The position numbers and the translations under genes were made by a program. The notes beneath the pieces are model-generated. The model was not told the DNA's origin. It did no database searches and worked only from the letters and a program-made list of their open reading frames with translations. A stretch of DNA of 64,000 nucleotides from Chinchilla lanigera (lineage: Eukaryota; Chordata; Mammalia; Rodentia; Chinchillidae): contig NW_004955438.1 in the NCBI RefSeq assembly GCF_000276665.1, forward strand, positions 12,007,683 through 12,071,682. The letters run 5' to 3'. Of the stretch, positions 11,510 to 21,989 are shown one piece after another (position 1 is the first letter of the stretch; each line of letters starts with the position of its first letter).

Positions 11510-12149
11510 TACCTCCTCCCCTGGACATCAAGAATTAACCGACAGCAGGATTTGGTTGTTGGTAACGTTTGGTGACAGTGTTCTTCCCTAAGGAAGTGAA
11601 GTTTTCCAGACCCCGGAACTGTTCCTCCATTGGCCTGTTCATGAAACAGCTGAGGCATGCATCTAAGCAATGTTGGAGGCAGGGTGGGTTCACAGAAGAC
11701 AGGGTAGACCAGGTGACTTCCCAGGGATGTTCCAACCCAAGTCAACGATTTGAAAGGTCATGATAAGAAGCTTTCTAACAGGGATTGCAGAAGAAAACAA
11801 TGAGCTAAGCAAAGTCCTTGGCTTGTGGTTTATGTTATAAATATTTTTCAAGACCCGGCTGGCATTATGAGCCTCTGCATGTTGATAGAGAGGAGCTCCC
11901 CGAAGCCACAGAAGGGGAAGGCAGGAGAGAAGGAGGTCACCCTACAGGAGAGGCCTCATGCGAAGGTGATTTCCTAAGCCTCATGTTCACATTTCCACTT
12001 TCCCTGGCCTTCTCTTGCCCCTCCCTGGCCGATGGGGTACCAGCTGGTCTTCTCGCTGTGCAAAGTGGCCTGGCTCGCACTGTTCGCTCCTGTTTTGATT
12101 CACATCTAATATGCCAGGGGCTGAGAAACCAAATAATAGAGCTGATTAG
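11510..12149. other. Unique sequence, no gene supported
   Basis: No repeat recognised. Short overlapping frames on both strands, none with splice signals that I trust. Confidence 0.5.
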
Positions 12150-12620
12150 AATTTTATCTGCAAAAAAGATGAATACGGTCCTGAGAAAGTGTCCCTGAGC
12201 ACAAAAGCGTCAACTTTTGGCTGCCACTGACCTTAGGTCAATGAGCCCAAAGCCAGTCACCTAATGAGCAATTTGCCTATAATTTAAAACCTTTTTGAGT
12301 GTTTTTACATGGCAATGTCCTTTGATATTTTTCCTCCATCTCTTTGGTATTATAAGGCTTAAACACCAAGCCTTTTAAGGGCATGGCAGCTTGTTTTAAA
12401 ATTTCAATTTATGCTTAATCTTAAATTTTTGCATTAAATTAATTTGCGATACTAGCAATGACAGCAGACCCTCAAAATGCAGGTGAATTTCTGGTGAGCC
12501 GGTTAATAGGTAAATCAATCTGAGCACCAGAGCTTAGGGAACTTTTACATCTAATTTTCATTTTTTAGGTTGCAAAAACTGTCCGAGGAAAGGTGAAATT
12601 TCTAGAATGCACAAACTGAC
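12150..12620. promoter_or_regulatory. Possible conserved noncoding element / enhancer
   Basis: A repeat-free, AT-rich island with many TAAT/ATTA homeodomain cores: 'tttgcattaaattaattt' around 12428, 'gcttaatcttaaattt' around 12413 and 'cctaatgagcaatttgcc' around 12260. It contains no SINE although SINEs are frequent on either side. It has no coding frame of note. I infer regulatory function only from composition and lack of insertions. Confidence 0.35.
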
Positions 12621-13062
12621 TTCCACGTGGCACTTATGTCTCTTCTCCCTTCTTGTCCAAAGAATGGACAGGACTTGCACGGTTGAGGTTCCAGCACCCA
12701 CTCAAGGAAGTCATTTTGTATTGTTTGGCTGTTTTTTCCACTATGAATTTAATGTACAGGCTGGGCTCACCTTCCCACTCCATCCAGGAGCCTCTGTTTG
12801 TGTTTTGAAATCATAGGCACACATGGCAGGAGAGGTACCTGTGATCTTTGACTTAGAGGCAAGGTAGAGAATGGCTTAGAGGCAAGGTCTGAGGAACACT
12901 CCCCCTAAATCCAATTCTTGCTGCATGGAGAGCGAGGGAGGAGAGGGCCAAGGTCAAGCGACATTCAGCATGGCTGGGAGCAGTGGCACCAGTCTCATTC
13001 AGTGCAGGAGCCAGGTGCCTTGCAGTACTGACTGCCAAGTTTCCTTTGAGAAAGCAACCAAA

Positions 13063-13270
13063 CACCCGGGTGTGGGGGCACATGCCTGTAGTCCCAGCTA
13101 CTCAGGAGGCCAAGGCAGGAGGAACACAAGTTCAAGGCCAGCCCGGGAAACCTAGTGAGACCTTGACGCAAAATAAAATAAAAAATGCTGGGGGTGACAC
13201 CAGTGACACCCAGTAGAGCGTTTGTCTAATATGCTCAAAGCCCTAGCTTTGATCCCCAATACCACAAGAG
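13063..13270 (+). mobile_element. B1-dID composite SINE
   Basis: A B1 monomer (13063 to about 13170) begins 'cacccgggtgtgggggcaca' and ends in an A-rich linker. It is followed directly by a degenerate ID part (from about 13187) with a tRNA-like 'agccctagctttgatcccca' B-box region and no second head. The two parts share one orientation and one set of ends, as in the dimeric B1-dID family. Confidence 0.8.
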
Positions 13271-14077
13271 AGATAATCAAAGAGCAGGCCTGTGTTTAAG
13301 ACCAGAAGCCATGCAGTCCTATGAGATCAGCACCAAGCTGCTGGGTGTTCTATCAGATAGCCTCAGGACTATTTAAAGGTACAGGAATAAACTGGAAGTC
13401 ATCCCCATTGCCTACCAGTGGCGCTGGCCCTGTAGACAGAGCTCCTGAGCCACCTGGCCACTCCACAGAAAGCAAGTATCCTAGCCAACATGGTGCCCTG
13501 GCCCAGAGCTTCGGGCATTTGGGCCAGCCAGTGAGGGGGTCTCGTTGTGAGGAGCAGTCCTTCTGCTGCCTGTCACGCGGGTGTGGGGAACTCTGGGGCC
13601 AGCTCCTGGAGAACAGGAACTGACCAGGCCTCCCTCGTAGGACAGCCACGTGGATGCCCAGCCTGAATTTGAGCAGAAAATTCTCCTGCAAATTAAAACC
13701 CCTCTTCATTCGGAAATGACCACTTTGATGTTGCTTTCAATATCTCCCGCTGGGGACAGAGCCACCAACTTTCCTCAGTGCGTCTGAATGACCTGTATCT
13801 CCGCATGGAGGACGCTCAGTGGGCTCAAGTTCGTGTGTCCTCTGTTGGGTGATGACCACCAAGGACTGGCAACAAACACTCAGCCACTGGAGGAAGCTGC
13901 TGAGTATATTTTCCTTCTTAAGTCTGAAGATGTGATGAATTGCATGAGTGAGTTAATCCTCATCCCTTCTACTGAACAAAAATGGAAGTTTTCTTTTACA
14001 TTTTACTCTTTGAGTTATAGTATAGCAATAAAAACAAGGCAGCCAAAAATTTTGCAAAACATGATCATAATTTTGTA

Positions 14078-14231
14078 GTTTCTTTTTTTTTTTTTTTTTT
14101 TTGTCTTTTTGAGACAGGGTCTCGCTATGCAGTTCAGGCTGGCCATGAGCTCACTTTGTAGCCCAGGCTGGTCTCAAATTCACAACGATCCTCCTGCCTC
14201 AGTCTCCCAAGTGCTGGGATTAAAGGTGTGC
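14078..14231 (-). mobile_element. B1 SINE
   Basis: Reverse-strand B1 with long poly(T) followed by 'gagacagggtctcgctatgc' and 'gtgctgggattaaaggtgtg'. Its 5' end (right side) is truncated. The 9-bp duplication 'aattttgta' lies at 14069-14077 and 14232-14240. Confidence 0.92.
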
Positions 14232-14394
14232 AATTTTGTACTTTCAAATATTACTGTTTACTGTTTTTAAAGTGAAGCATGTTTTTGCTCTTATAGATCA
14301 GGAGATTAATCTCATTAGTCCCAGTTTAGGATACGCTACCAAGACTATATTCTTGAGGTGTTACTAACAGCAGAGATTGTTAAACAGTAATATT

Positions 14395-14990
14395 AAAAAG
14401 CTGATATATAGTTGTACATATTTACGTGGTACCATGTGATGTTTTGATATGTACATATTGTATAATGTTCAAATCAGAGTACAAGTAGCTAATTCCTTAA
14501 ATATTTTTCATTTACTTGTAGCAAAATAATTTTAAATCCTCTTTTGTAGCTTTCTTTTTTCTTTCTTTTTTTTTTTTGAGATTCAGTCTTGCGCTGCAGT
14601 CCAAGATGGCCTTAAATTTGCTATACAGCCCCAGCTGCCTCGAATTTATGATCCTCCTGCTTCAGCCTCCTGTGTGCTGAGATTACAAGCATTTGCTAGG
14701 AGGACCAGCTTCTTGCAGCTTTTTGAAATATACATACATTATTGTTAGCTAAGTCACCCTACTGTGATATAAAACGTTAGAACTGATTCCCCCACTCTAA
14801 CTGTATTTTGCTGCCTGTCATCTGACCTCTCTATGCCCTTCCTCCTTTGGCCCTTCCCACCCTCTAGTGACCACACTGCTAATATGTGACCACATATTCA
14901 GTTTCCACAAATGAGAAACAACATGCACTATTTGTCTTTCTCTGCCTGGTTTATTTCATTTAACATAATGTCCTCCAGTTAGAAAACAGG
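14395..14990 (-). mobile_element. L1M LINE 3'UTR fragment, antisense, with nested B1
   Basis: The left part has 'gatgttttgatatgtacata' and the right part has 'ctttctctgcctggtttatt' followed by 'taacataatgtcctccag'. These are old L1 3'-end signatures on the reverse strand. The B1 at 14554-14711 splits it. Confidence 0.82.
14554..14711 (-). mobile_element. B1 SINE, diverged, nested in L1
   Basis: Reverse-strand B1: 'ttttgagattcagtcttgcg' to 'gtgctgagattacaagcatt'. Flanks 'tgtagcttt' and 'tgcagcttt' look like a worn target duplication. It is more diverged than the B1 at 14078-14231, so older. Confidence 0.85.
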
Positions 14991-15124
14991 AAGTTTTGGT
15001 ATCACTTAGGATATTTTGAAGGCTGTTTCAATAGAGACCAAATAACACTGACTTAACTTTATGCTTGCTGACTTCTCACATTCCAGCCCAAGATAATTCA
15101 TAGTGGGCAAGGACCAAAGATTTT

Positions 15125-15222
15125 CTTTTTTTTTTTTGTTTTTTTTCTGGTACCAGGAATTGAACTCACGACCTCACACTTGCCAGGCAGGTGCTGTGCC
15201 ACTGAGCTAAATCCCCAGCCCC
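15125..15222 (-). mobile_element. ID SINE
   Basis: Reverse-strand ID with poly(T), 'ctggtaccagg', B-box and 'gctaaatccccagcccc' head. The 16-bp flanks at 15109-15124 and 15223-15238 match except for two bases. Confidence 0.94.
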
Positions 15223-15384
15223 AAGGCCTAAAGATTTTTCTATCTTGTTGCTTCACTGTTCTCTAGCAGGTTTTCTACATTTTTCTGATCATAATAACTT
15301 GCTACCACCTGGTTTCTGTTCTTATCAGAAGCCGGGAAGAAAGAAGAAAGAATACAGTACAAACAACTTCCTTCATCCTTTCTT

Positions 15385-15440
15385 CCTCCTTTTTTTTGCA
15401 GTGCTCGAAAATTGAACCCAGGGACTTGTTACCATAACAC
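15385..15440 (-). repeat. ID-like fragment, 3' half only
   Basis: A T-run followed by 'tgcagtgctcgaaaattgaa' and 'cccagggacttgtta' is the complement of an ID B-box region. It lacks the A-box half. Homology stops about 14-20 bases before the telomeric array. Confidence 0.6.
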
Positions 15441-15453
15441 TAAACTAACAAAG

Positions 15454-15512
15454 TTAACCCTAACCCTAACCCTAACACTAACTCTAACCCTAATCCTAAC
15501 CCTAGCCCTAAC
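15454..15512 (-). repeat. Interstitial telomeric repeat (CCCTAA)n
   Basis: About nine to ten units of vertebrate telomere repeat, C-rich strand on top, starting 'ttaaccctaaccctaac'. Several units carry single-base changes (CACTAA, CTCTAA, CCCTAAT, CCTAGC). The array is short and surrounded by ordinary chromosomal sequence. It is therefore an interstitial telomeric site, not a chromosome end. Such arrays are usually explained by telomerase capture during double-strand-break repair. The Thr-Leu repeat frame through it is meaningless. Confidence 0.95.
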
Positions 15513-15655
15513 ATACTCCCCCCTATTTTTAAGACAAAATCCAGAAGCTGTACCCATCCCTTCTATGCCCCTTCTTTGGCCAGAAGTCACTTAGCCATCA
15601 CTGGAAGAATATATCCAGCTGAACCACTATGGTTCTACTAATAAAAACAAGAAGT

Positions 15656-15860
15656 AAGTCAGGTGTGGCGGTGCACACCTGTGATCCCACCACTGTAGGA
15701 GGCTGAGGCAGAAGGACTGCAAGCTTGAGTCCTGCCTGGGCAACTCACCAAGACCCTGTCTTAAAATAAAAAGTAAATTTAAAAGCTGGGGATGTAGCTC
15801 ATTGCAAAGGCCCTGGGTTTAATCCCCATTTCTGAGGAAGGAAAAAAAAGAAAAAAGAAG
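15656..15860 (+). mobile_element. B1-dID composite SINE
   Basis: B1 part from 'aggtgtggcggtgcacacct' to 'agaccctgtcttaaa'. An A-rich linker follows, then an ID-like part starting 'gctggggatgtagctcatt' with 'gggtttaatcccca' B box and a purine-rich tail. The A-box to B-box spacing in the ID part is shortened, as expected for degenerate ID. Confidence 0.85.
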
Positions 15861-18800
15861 GGGGCATACACTGGTGGACTAAGAGATTTCTAAAACAGTA
15901 AATAAATATTTATGGGTACAAAAAGTAAGTAAAGGTTTATAAACCCAGGTGGGAATGATAAGCATCAAATTCAAGACGGCGACTCCTCAGGGGTCTAAGG
16001 AGAGGTTGAGTCCTACGATGGGGAAGAGCTCCCCAGGGAAGAGCCCCATCTGGACCTACCATGATATCATCAGTGTTTTATTTTTAAAAAAAAATTTAAA
16101 ACAAATGTGGCAAAACACAGATCTGTATCAAAGTTGGACGGTGGGAATATATTTTCTGTGTTTGAAATACATCATTTAAAACTAAGCAAAATTTAGCCTT
16201 ATCTCACTACCCCTCTGTCACTCAACTCATCATTAAACTGCATTTGACTAGTTTTTAAGCATGCAGTTTGTTGCAAAAGAACTATCTGGAATGAGTACAT
16301 CTGATTGTATTAGGCAGCACTTTTTCTCTTAGCGGGGTCCATAAAATAATGCTATATTTTATAACTGATGGTGAATTTAAAAAGTAAAATGCGTGCGTTA
16401 TACTCCACTCAGACTGTGATGTATTTTAATACAGGGAGGGGAGGATTGAGAGGAGGGAGGGATCTCACAGCTGGGAATCCCGAGGCCCAGGAAGTTCTCA
16501 GACTTTCCAGTCTCCTGGTCCCCACATTAGGGTTATGGCCAAGGTGCTTTCCATCCCAGGCTGGTGCATCTGGCAGAGGTCATGCGGAACATGCACCTTT
16601 ACACTTACTTTCTTGGCAACTGAGGAAAACTAAGTAGTAAAAAGCCTCCTTTCATTAGTTCTAAAGTGCAGAGAAATTTCTTATCTAGTAAGAAGTAAAG
16701 GCAAAAATGGCGCCCACACACTAAACCCCAAGGGGAAAGAAAAGGGAGTCTCATCGTTTCTGCAGCCAGATTTTACACAGGCTGAGTGGACACAGCAGAC
16801 ACCTGTTTGGGCATCTCAGGACGACAGATGTTGTTCCATCCATGTAAGGCTGTCATGGTCCAGGCCAAGAAGGGCGGCCACAAAGACCACCACGATCCAC
16901 TTTTCTTTGATACTGGACATGCGCTATTGTGGATTTGTCTTATAGAAAACTTGCTAAGACTACACTAGTTACATTGTTCCCTGAACATTATCGAGTTGCA
17001 AATGAGTCAAAATTTAAAAAAAAAAAAACACACCCTGGTTTTTATCTGAACACAGCACACCATTTATTTTTAAAAAAACATTTATGAGTTTTCTTCATTT
17101 CTCACATTCAGTTAGTATACAGTTGGCATTTTCAAAATTCAAACCTGATGTGGATTTGGAATTCAATGAAGCACATTGGAAGACATCTGAGTGGAAAAAA
17201 AAAATAAAAGTTCTAGCCATATGCTACTGGTGCATGAATTTGAATATTTGAAAGGTAATCTAGAAATGAGAGTGCTTCCAGTTCTCCTTACCAACAACAG
17301 TAATTCATAGCAACCACACGTTTTATAGACCCAGCCACTTCCCCACGCGAGAGACAATAGTAGGAAGAAGGCAGAGGATGCCCTGGTTTGCCACAAATGT
17401 GATTCTCACTAGATCGCTGGAAAACTCGGCAGCGCTGTTTGGTCACTGGTGAGGGAGGAATAATGATTCCTGCCTCACTGGGGGTATTGACACATAAGAG
17501 AGTTTCTACCATGTTCAAGCTTGGTTGGCAATTGGATGAAAAGCCAGAAGACCATTCAGTGGCTGCTTTCAAAAGAAGGCATCACTGTGAAACAATTCTC
17601 TCCTATGGAGCCTATTGTTTCTATTTAGCTACATAGCACTTTAAGTGAGGAGAGCCAATCCCACAGCAGGGACTGTTCACCGCTTGCTCTGACACTCGTC
17701 TGCACCCTGACCGGGATGGGAGGAGCCCCCGGTAGCCCAGTGAGGAGGTTCCCTGACAGCACACAGCTAGCCTGGCTCATCCTATCCCTGGGCCCAGCCT
17801 CTAACTGGGTCATTCCGTCAGAGAACATACAAAGCAAGTGGTCATGTGCGTTGGTAATCCACTCATGTGCATTCAGGAGACACCAACTCGCACAAAACCA
17901 AAATCCGGGGCACAATGCTAGCTCAGTCCCTGAGCCACGTGTCAGGGACCAGCCCTGTGCAGCTGGCTGCCATCACCATAGGGAAGTCACAGCACTCAGC
18001 CTTTTGCTCCGTGTGATTTCTGGAAATGGAGTAGATGACGAGACTTGCGACACAGCTGATAAGATGGGAGAACAGCGTAATGGCATTATTCTGGATCTGT
18101 CCTGGCAATAATTCACAATGGACTAAGGCTTCAATCTGTCCCAATTTGGGTAGACTTGGGCTCTTCCCAGAGGCATTAGGGAGAGCCAGAGCAGGGCCAA
18201 GAAGCACAGCTCCATATGAGAAGAACAGCTGCCCCAGCCCAGATGTAAACCTAGCCGAAGCCCCAGGTCTGAAAGGATGGCTTCATGGTGGTTAGAAGAG
18301 GTCTTTTTCTTGGTATGAACTTTTGGTAAGATGACATATTACAATTTCGCCACTCTCAACAAACTGACCTTGCTCTAGTAGTGACCGCAGCCCAGGGCCA
18401 ATCTGACCACTTCCCCAAGCCCAGCCAGTCCATCTGGAGGCCTGGCGTCCACAGCCCTTGGGCCCAATCCCCACTTCCCCCAGAAACTTGGGAGGCAGAC
18501 GTGATCCTGTCACAAACCACCTTCTTCCCCTACAGGCCTGCACACATCCCAGAGACCAGCATGCTCTCCATCCTGCATGGTGAAATACAACATAATGTAG
18601 GACAAAGGGTTGGGAAAGACGTGTGATGCATGAATTAGTTCCCTCTGTGGTCTCCGCCTGGCTGAGCTGTGATAGCCGAATCTTATCTCTGCAGCCTAAT
18701 GCAGCATGACCAAGGCAGTTTTTGTGGTTGTTCTTTGCTTTGGTCTGGAGGTTGCCTAAAATGACACAGCTTCTGAAACATGGGCCCTGACATCACCTGC

Positions 18801-19499
18801 TCTGTATGGCACAACCATCAGCTGATGAAGCCATCAGTTAGGTTAACCCAGAAAGTCCCCGCGAAGCACAGTGGCAAACATCTGAAAGATACTTCACTAC
18901 ACCAGCAGTGCCCTAATCTGGAATTCCAAGGCAGTAAAGTTAGACGCAGGGCAAGTGGAGCTATCGAGTTGCCCCACCAATGGAAAGTGGCAGTGACAAA
19001 TGAAGACTGCTTGCTACTACATTCCTCGGCAGGCCAAGAAACACTCGGGCAATTTGAGAATTTGACCACATCCAGAAGCCCATTCTCAAGAATAACTCCT
19101 CCGTCGTACAAGTGCTTTGCTAAAAAGGCCTTTCTATTTGATTGCAAACCATACTTCAACTTGCCTTAACTTTACTGTAAGGAGAAATTCAAAGCATATT
19201 CCAAAAGAGATCAACCCTAACTTTATTTAGGTCACACTGCTAACACACACAAATAATGGGAAGTGTGTGACAAATTCAGAAATAGCAACGAAAGGTCAAT
19301 GCCTAGTGTATTTCTTAACCTACAGTAATCCATGGTTAAGATTAACAGGCATTTGCTACTATCTAGTCCTCAGTGTTGCAGTCATTACATGAACAGAAAT
19401 AGAAAGATTTGTTCAAATTCACTTTCAAAAGGCATATGAGTATATAGGGACTTAAACCCAGGAATCACAGCTTTCAAAAGCTTTTAGGTAATGAAGGCT
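15861..19499. other. Mostly unique sequence, no gene supported
   Basis: I looked for splice-bounded frames on both strands and found none I would call. Frames of about 90-130 codons between 17288 and 19169 overlap on opposite strands and lack coding texture. The 17040-17160 and 19160-19400 stretches are repeat-free and AT-rich and may be conserved noncoding DNA. Confidence 0.45.
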
Positions 19500-19650
19500 C
19501 AGTAACTTACCTGTGAAGTAGAAATGATGATAACTTCATCTTATCAATAAGCAGCCTGATATTCATGTATGTTAAATGAGTTGCCCAAATCAGAAATTAC
19601 TAATACTTAAGTCAAAATTAGACTGCAAGACTCCAGGCACCATAGCCTGG
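19500..19650 (-). repeat. MIR SINE remnant
   Basis: A reverse MIR pattern: 'tgaagtagaaatgatgataa' corresponds to the complement of the 'ataataatagtacct' part, followed by 'atgagttgcccaaatcag'. Weak but ordered similarity. Confidence 0.45.
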
Positions 19651-20521
19651 CCACAGAGCTCAGTGCTTTGTCTCAGGAGGGAAGGCATGACACTCAATCC
19701 CAACGTGAACCAGTCTATGGAGGTAACACCCATGTTTATTACGATAACCAACATTTCTATGCACCCTCAAAGGCAACCAGCCATCCTGCATTGGAACCAC
19801 TACCCCCCATAAAGGACTTGGCAAAGATGACGGGAGGTCTACAGGTAAATGACCAGTCCTGAAGCTCAGCTCAAAGCATATGCCCTGCTTCAGGTGGACG
19901 GGCAGTAGCGTGTACACACCGTTCCCTAATGTGGGATAGGCCTTGTCTGTTGGCAATCCTCTGTCAGGGGGAAAGAACATCTCTGAGCACAGTGAACAAA
20001 GCCAGCCTAGAAATTCTCCAGAGGCCCGAGTACCTGCTTCCAGATGTACCTTTGCAATCTACCAGCCCCAGGAGGGTCTGGTCTGATGGATAGAGAAGGT
20101 GCCGTGGAAAATGGCATCCATTCTGAAAACGAGAAGAGCGTGGCAGAACAGACAGCATCTGCATCATTCTAGCCTCCCTGCAGGTAAAGCATCAGAGAAA
20201 GTGAGGATAACCCAGCTCACAAGTGGATGTGCTTTGAGCAGCCCCAGGACTTCTGACACCCAAAGTCACAGACAATGGTAGCCGGTGTTTCTCCGATGGT
20301 CACATGCCCAGGCATCCCCTGCTGACCCTAGAAGAGGCAGGTTCTGCTTTAGCAAGGATCAGGGTGGGCAGAGATGCTGCACTTCTGACAAGCACACAGT
20401 GGACGCTGGTGCTGCCAGCCCTGGACCACACTCCAAGTAACAGGGTCAAGAACACTACAGCCTCGGGCAGCCCTTGTAGCCAAGCCTTTGTACTCTTTCA
20501 CATTACAGGCTTTGCACAGGG

Positions 20522-20941
20522 GGTTATGGCTGTGTACAGATGTTTCCCCCAAGGCCTCATGCAGTCACGGGGGGGTAGGCTTTTCAGAGGTGCCTGAATC
20601 TAGCATGTGTGATGTGGGGATTAAAGGTGTGTAATTAATACATCAGTGTACTGATTGGTCTGGCATAGTTCAGGCTGGGATTAAGTGTGTGAAAGCTACA
20701 CCTGCCCTAGGGCAGGTAACCTGGATACACTATAAGGCCAGAAAGAGTCTTGTCTCCCCTTGCTTACTTGCTTTTGTTGTCTTCTGCCACCATGAATGGT
20801 TGCCGCTCTGCCGTGTGCCAGCCTGCCTTGGAGCCAGTGGATTATGGACTGGAACCTCTTCGAACTGTGAGCTAAATAAACCTTTCCTCCCTTAACTTTG
20901 GGCATTGGGTCTTTTGTCTCAACCACAAGAAAAGTAACACA
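20522..20941 (+). mobile_element. MaLR-like LTR (solo)
   Basis: Starts with a diverged 'ttatggctgtgtacagatg' end. It contains 'cccccaaggcctcatgc', a 'ctgccaccatgaatggttgc' block, a polyadenylation region 'gagctaaataaacctttcc', and ends 'aaaagtaacaca'. It aligns block by block with the LTR at 34473-34823. It has an extra segment in the middle (about 20590-20690). No coding region adjoins it and no clean target duplication is visible. It is an old noncoding LTR. Confidence 0.75.
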
Positions 20942-21019
20942 TGGCAAAAAATAAAAATGATCAGTATAGACTGGTGCCATCAAGAGAACATGCCGCATCC
21001 CCTCATATATATGCCACCA

Positions 21020-21432
21020 ACTACGCTTCTGAGCTCACCTCTACCGCTCCCCTCCTCATTCCCTCTGTTCCACCCTCTCTGGTCTGCTTACGATTCCTGG
21101 GTGGGGCCACTTCACACTTGTGCCCCCTCTGCCGGGTGGACTTTTCCCCTACACACCTACCTGCCAGGACCCCTCACCTCCATCACTGCGGGGCCAGTCC
21201 TGCCCTCTGGTTTGCAGCACCCACCCCATATCAGCTGCACCACACTTGGCTTTCTCCACCGCACTCCCCACCCTTTGCAAATTATACACAGTACTTATTT
21301 TGCTCATTGTCCACTTCCTCACTTACATGTCACCCCCACCTCAAGAGGGCCAGCCTGTTGTCATGTTCCATGCTGTATCCCAACCCGTGGCACCCAGTAG
21401 GCACTTAAATATCTGTTGAATGCAGAAAGAAT
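21020..21432 (+). mobile_element. L2 LINE 3' end
   Basis: The stretch ends with 'ggcacccagtaggcacttaa' followed by 'atatctgttgaatg', the characteristic L2 3' terminus. Upstream it is C-rich with the 'ccctctggtttgc...ccactt' texture of decayed L2. No intact frame. Confidence 0.65.
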
Positions 21433-21837
21433 TTAATTTCGAATGAACATTTTAAAGCGCCACCCATCATCCTTAAGGACTCCAAGGAACTGTTTGCTTA
21501 TGCTGACATGAATGGTTTTTTTTTTAACTGAAGAAACTACTTCAAGACTTCAAAAGGATCCATTGTTACAGATTGCAGGAGATATTTTTATCCATCACCC
21601 AAGTAGGGGCTTTGTGGAGAGAGGTATTCCCCATGTTTCCCAGTTCTCGTTCACCAGCAGGCTGACGGCATTCTTCGCAGACCCACACAACTGAGAGGCA
21701 GGAGCAGCGTCCCAACTCCTACACACAGAGGAAAGCAGGAAGCAGGATGGGGAATTCCTCTGGGTGCATGTGAAGGACCAGAGGCCCAGGAAAGTTAAGT
21801 GACCTGTGCAGTCTCCCTGCTAGGTGGTAGTGGGGCT

Positions 21838-21987
21838 GGGACAAGAACACTGCTCTACTAATAAGCTACATCTCCACCCCTTTTTAGGACAGGGTCTCAT
21901 TAAGCTCCCCAGGCTGGTCGCACACTTGCAACATTCCTGCCTCAGACACAGGAGTAGCTGGGACCACAGGCCTGTGTCACCATGCCT
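21838..21987 (-). mobile_element. B1-dID composite SINE
   Basis: Read on the reverse strand, a B1 part (complement of 'gacagggtctcattaagctc' to 'gtgtcaccatgcc') is followed by an ID part. On the plus strand the ID part appears at the left as 'aacactgctctactaataag' plus 'ctacatctccacccc'. The T-rich tail is missing, so the 3' end is truncated. Confidence 0.75.
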
Positions 21988-21989
21988 AA

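Noticed and set aside
15454..15512. Chromosome end
   Set aside because: The array is about 59 bases, degenerate, and followed by tens of kilobases of ordinary sequence.
15412..15594. Thr-Leu repeat protein
   Set aside because: Frame is produced by the telomeric repeat and has no coding basis.
20522..20941. Part of an intact endogenous retrovirus
   Set aside because: No gag, pol or env homology lies next to any of the LTRs; all are solo or fragmentary.
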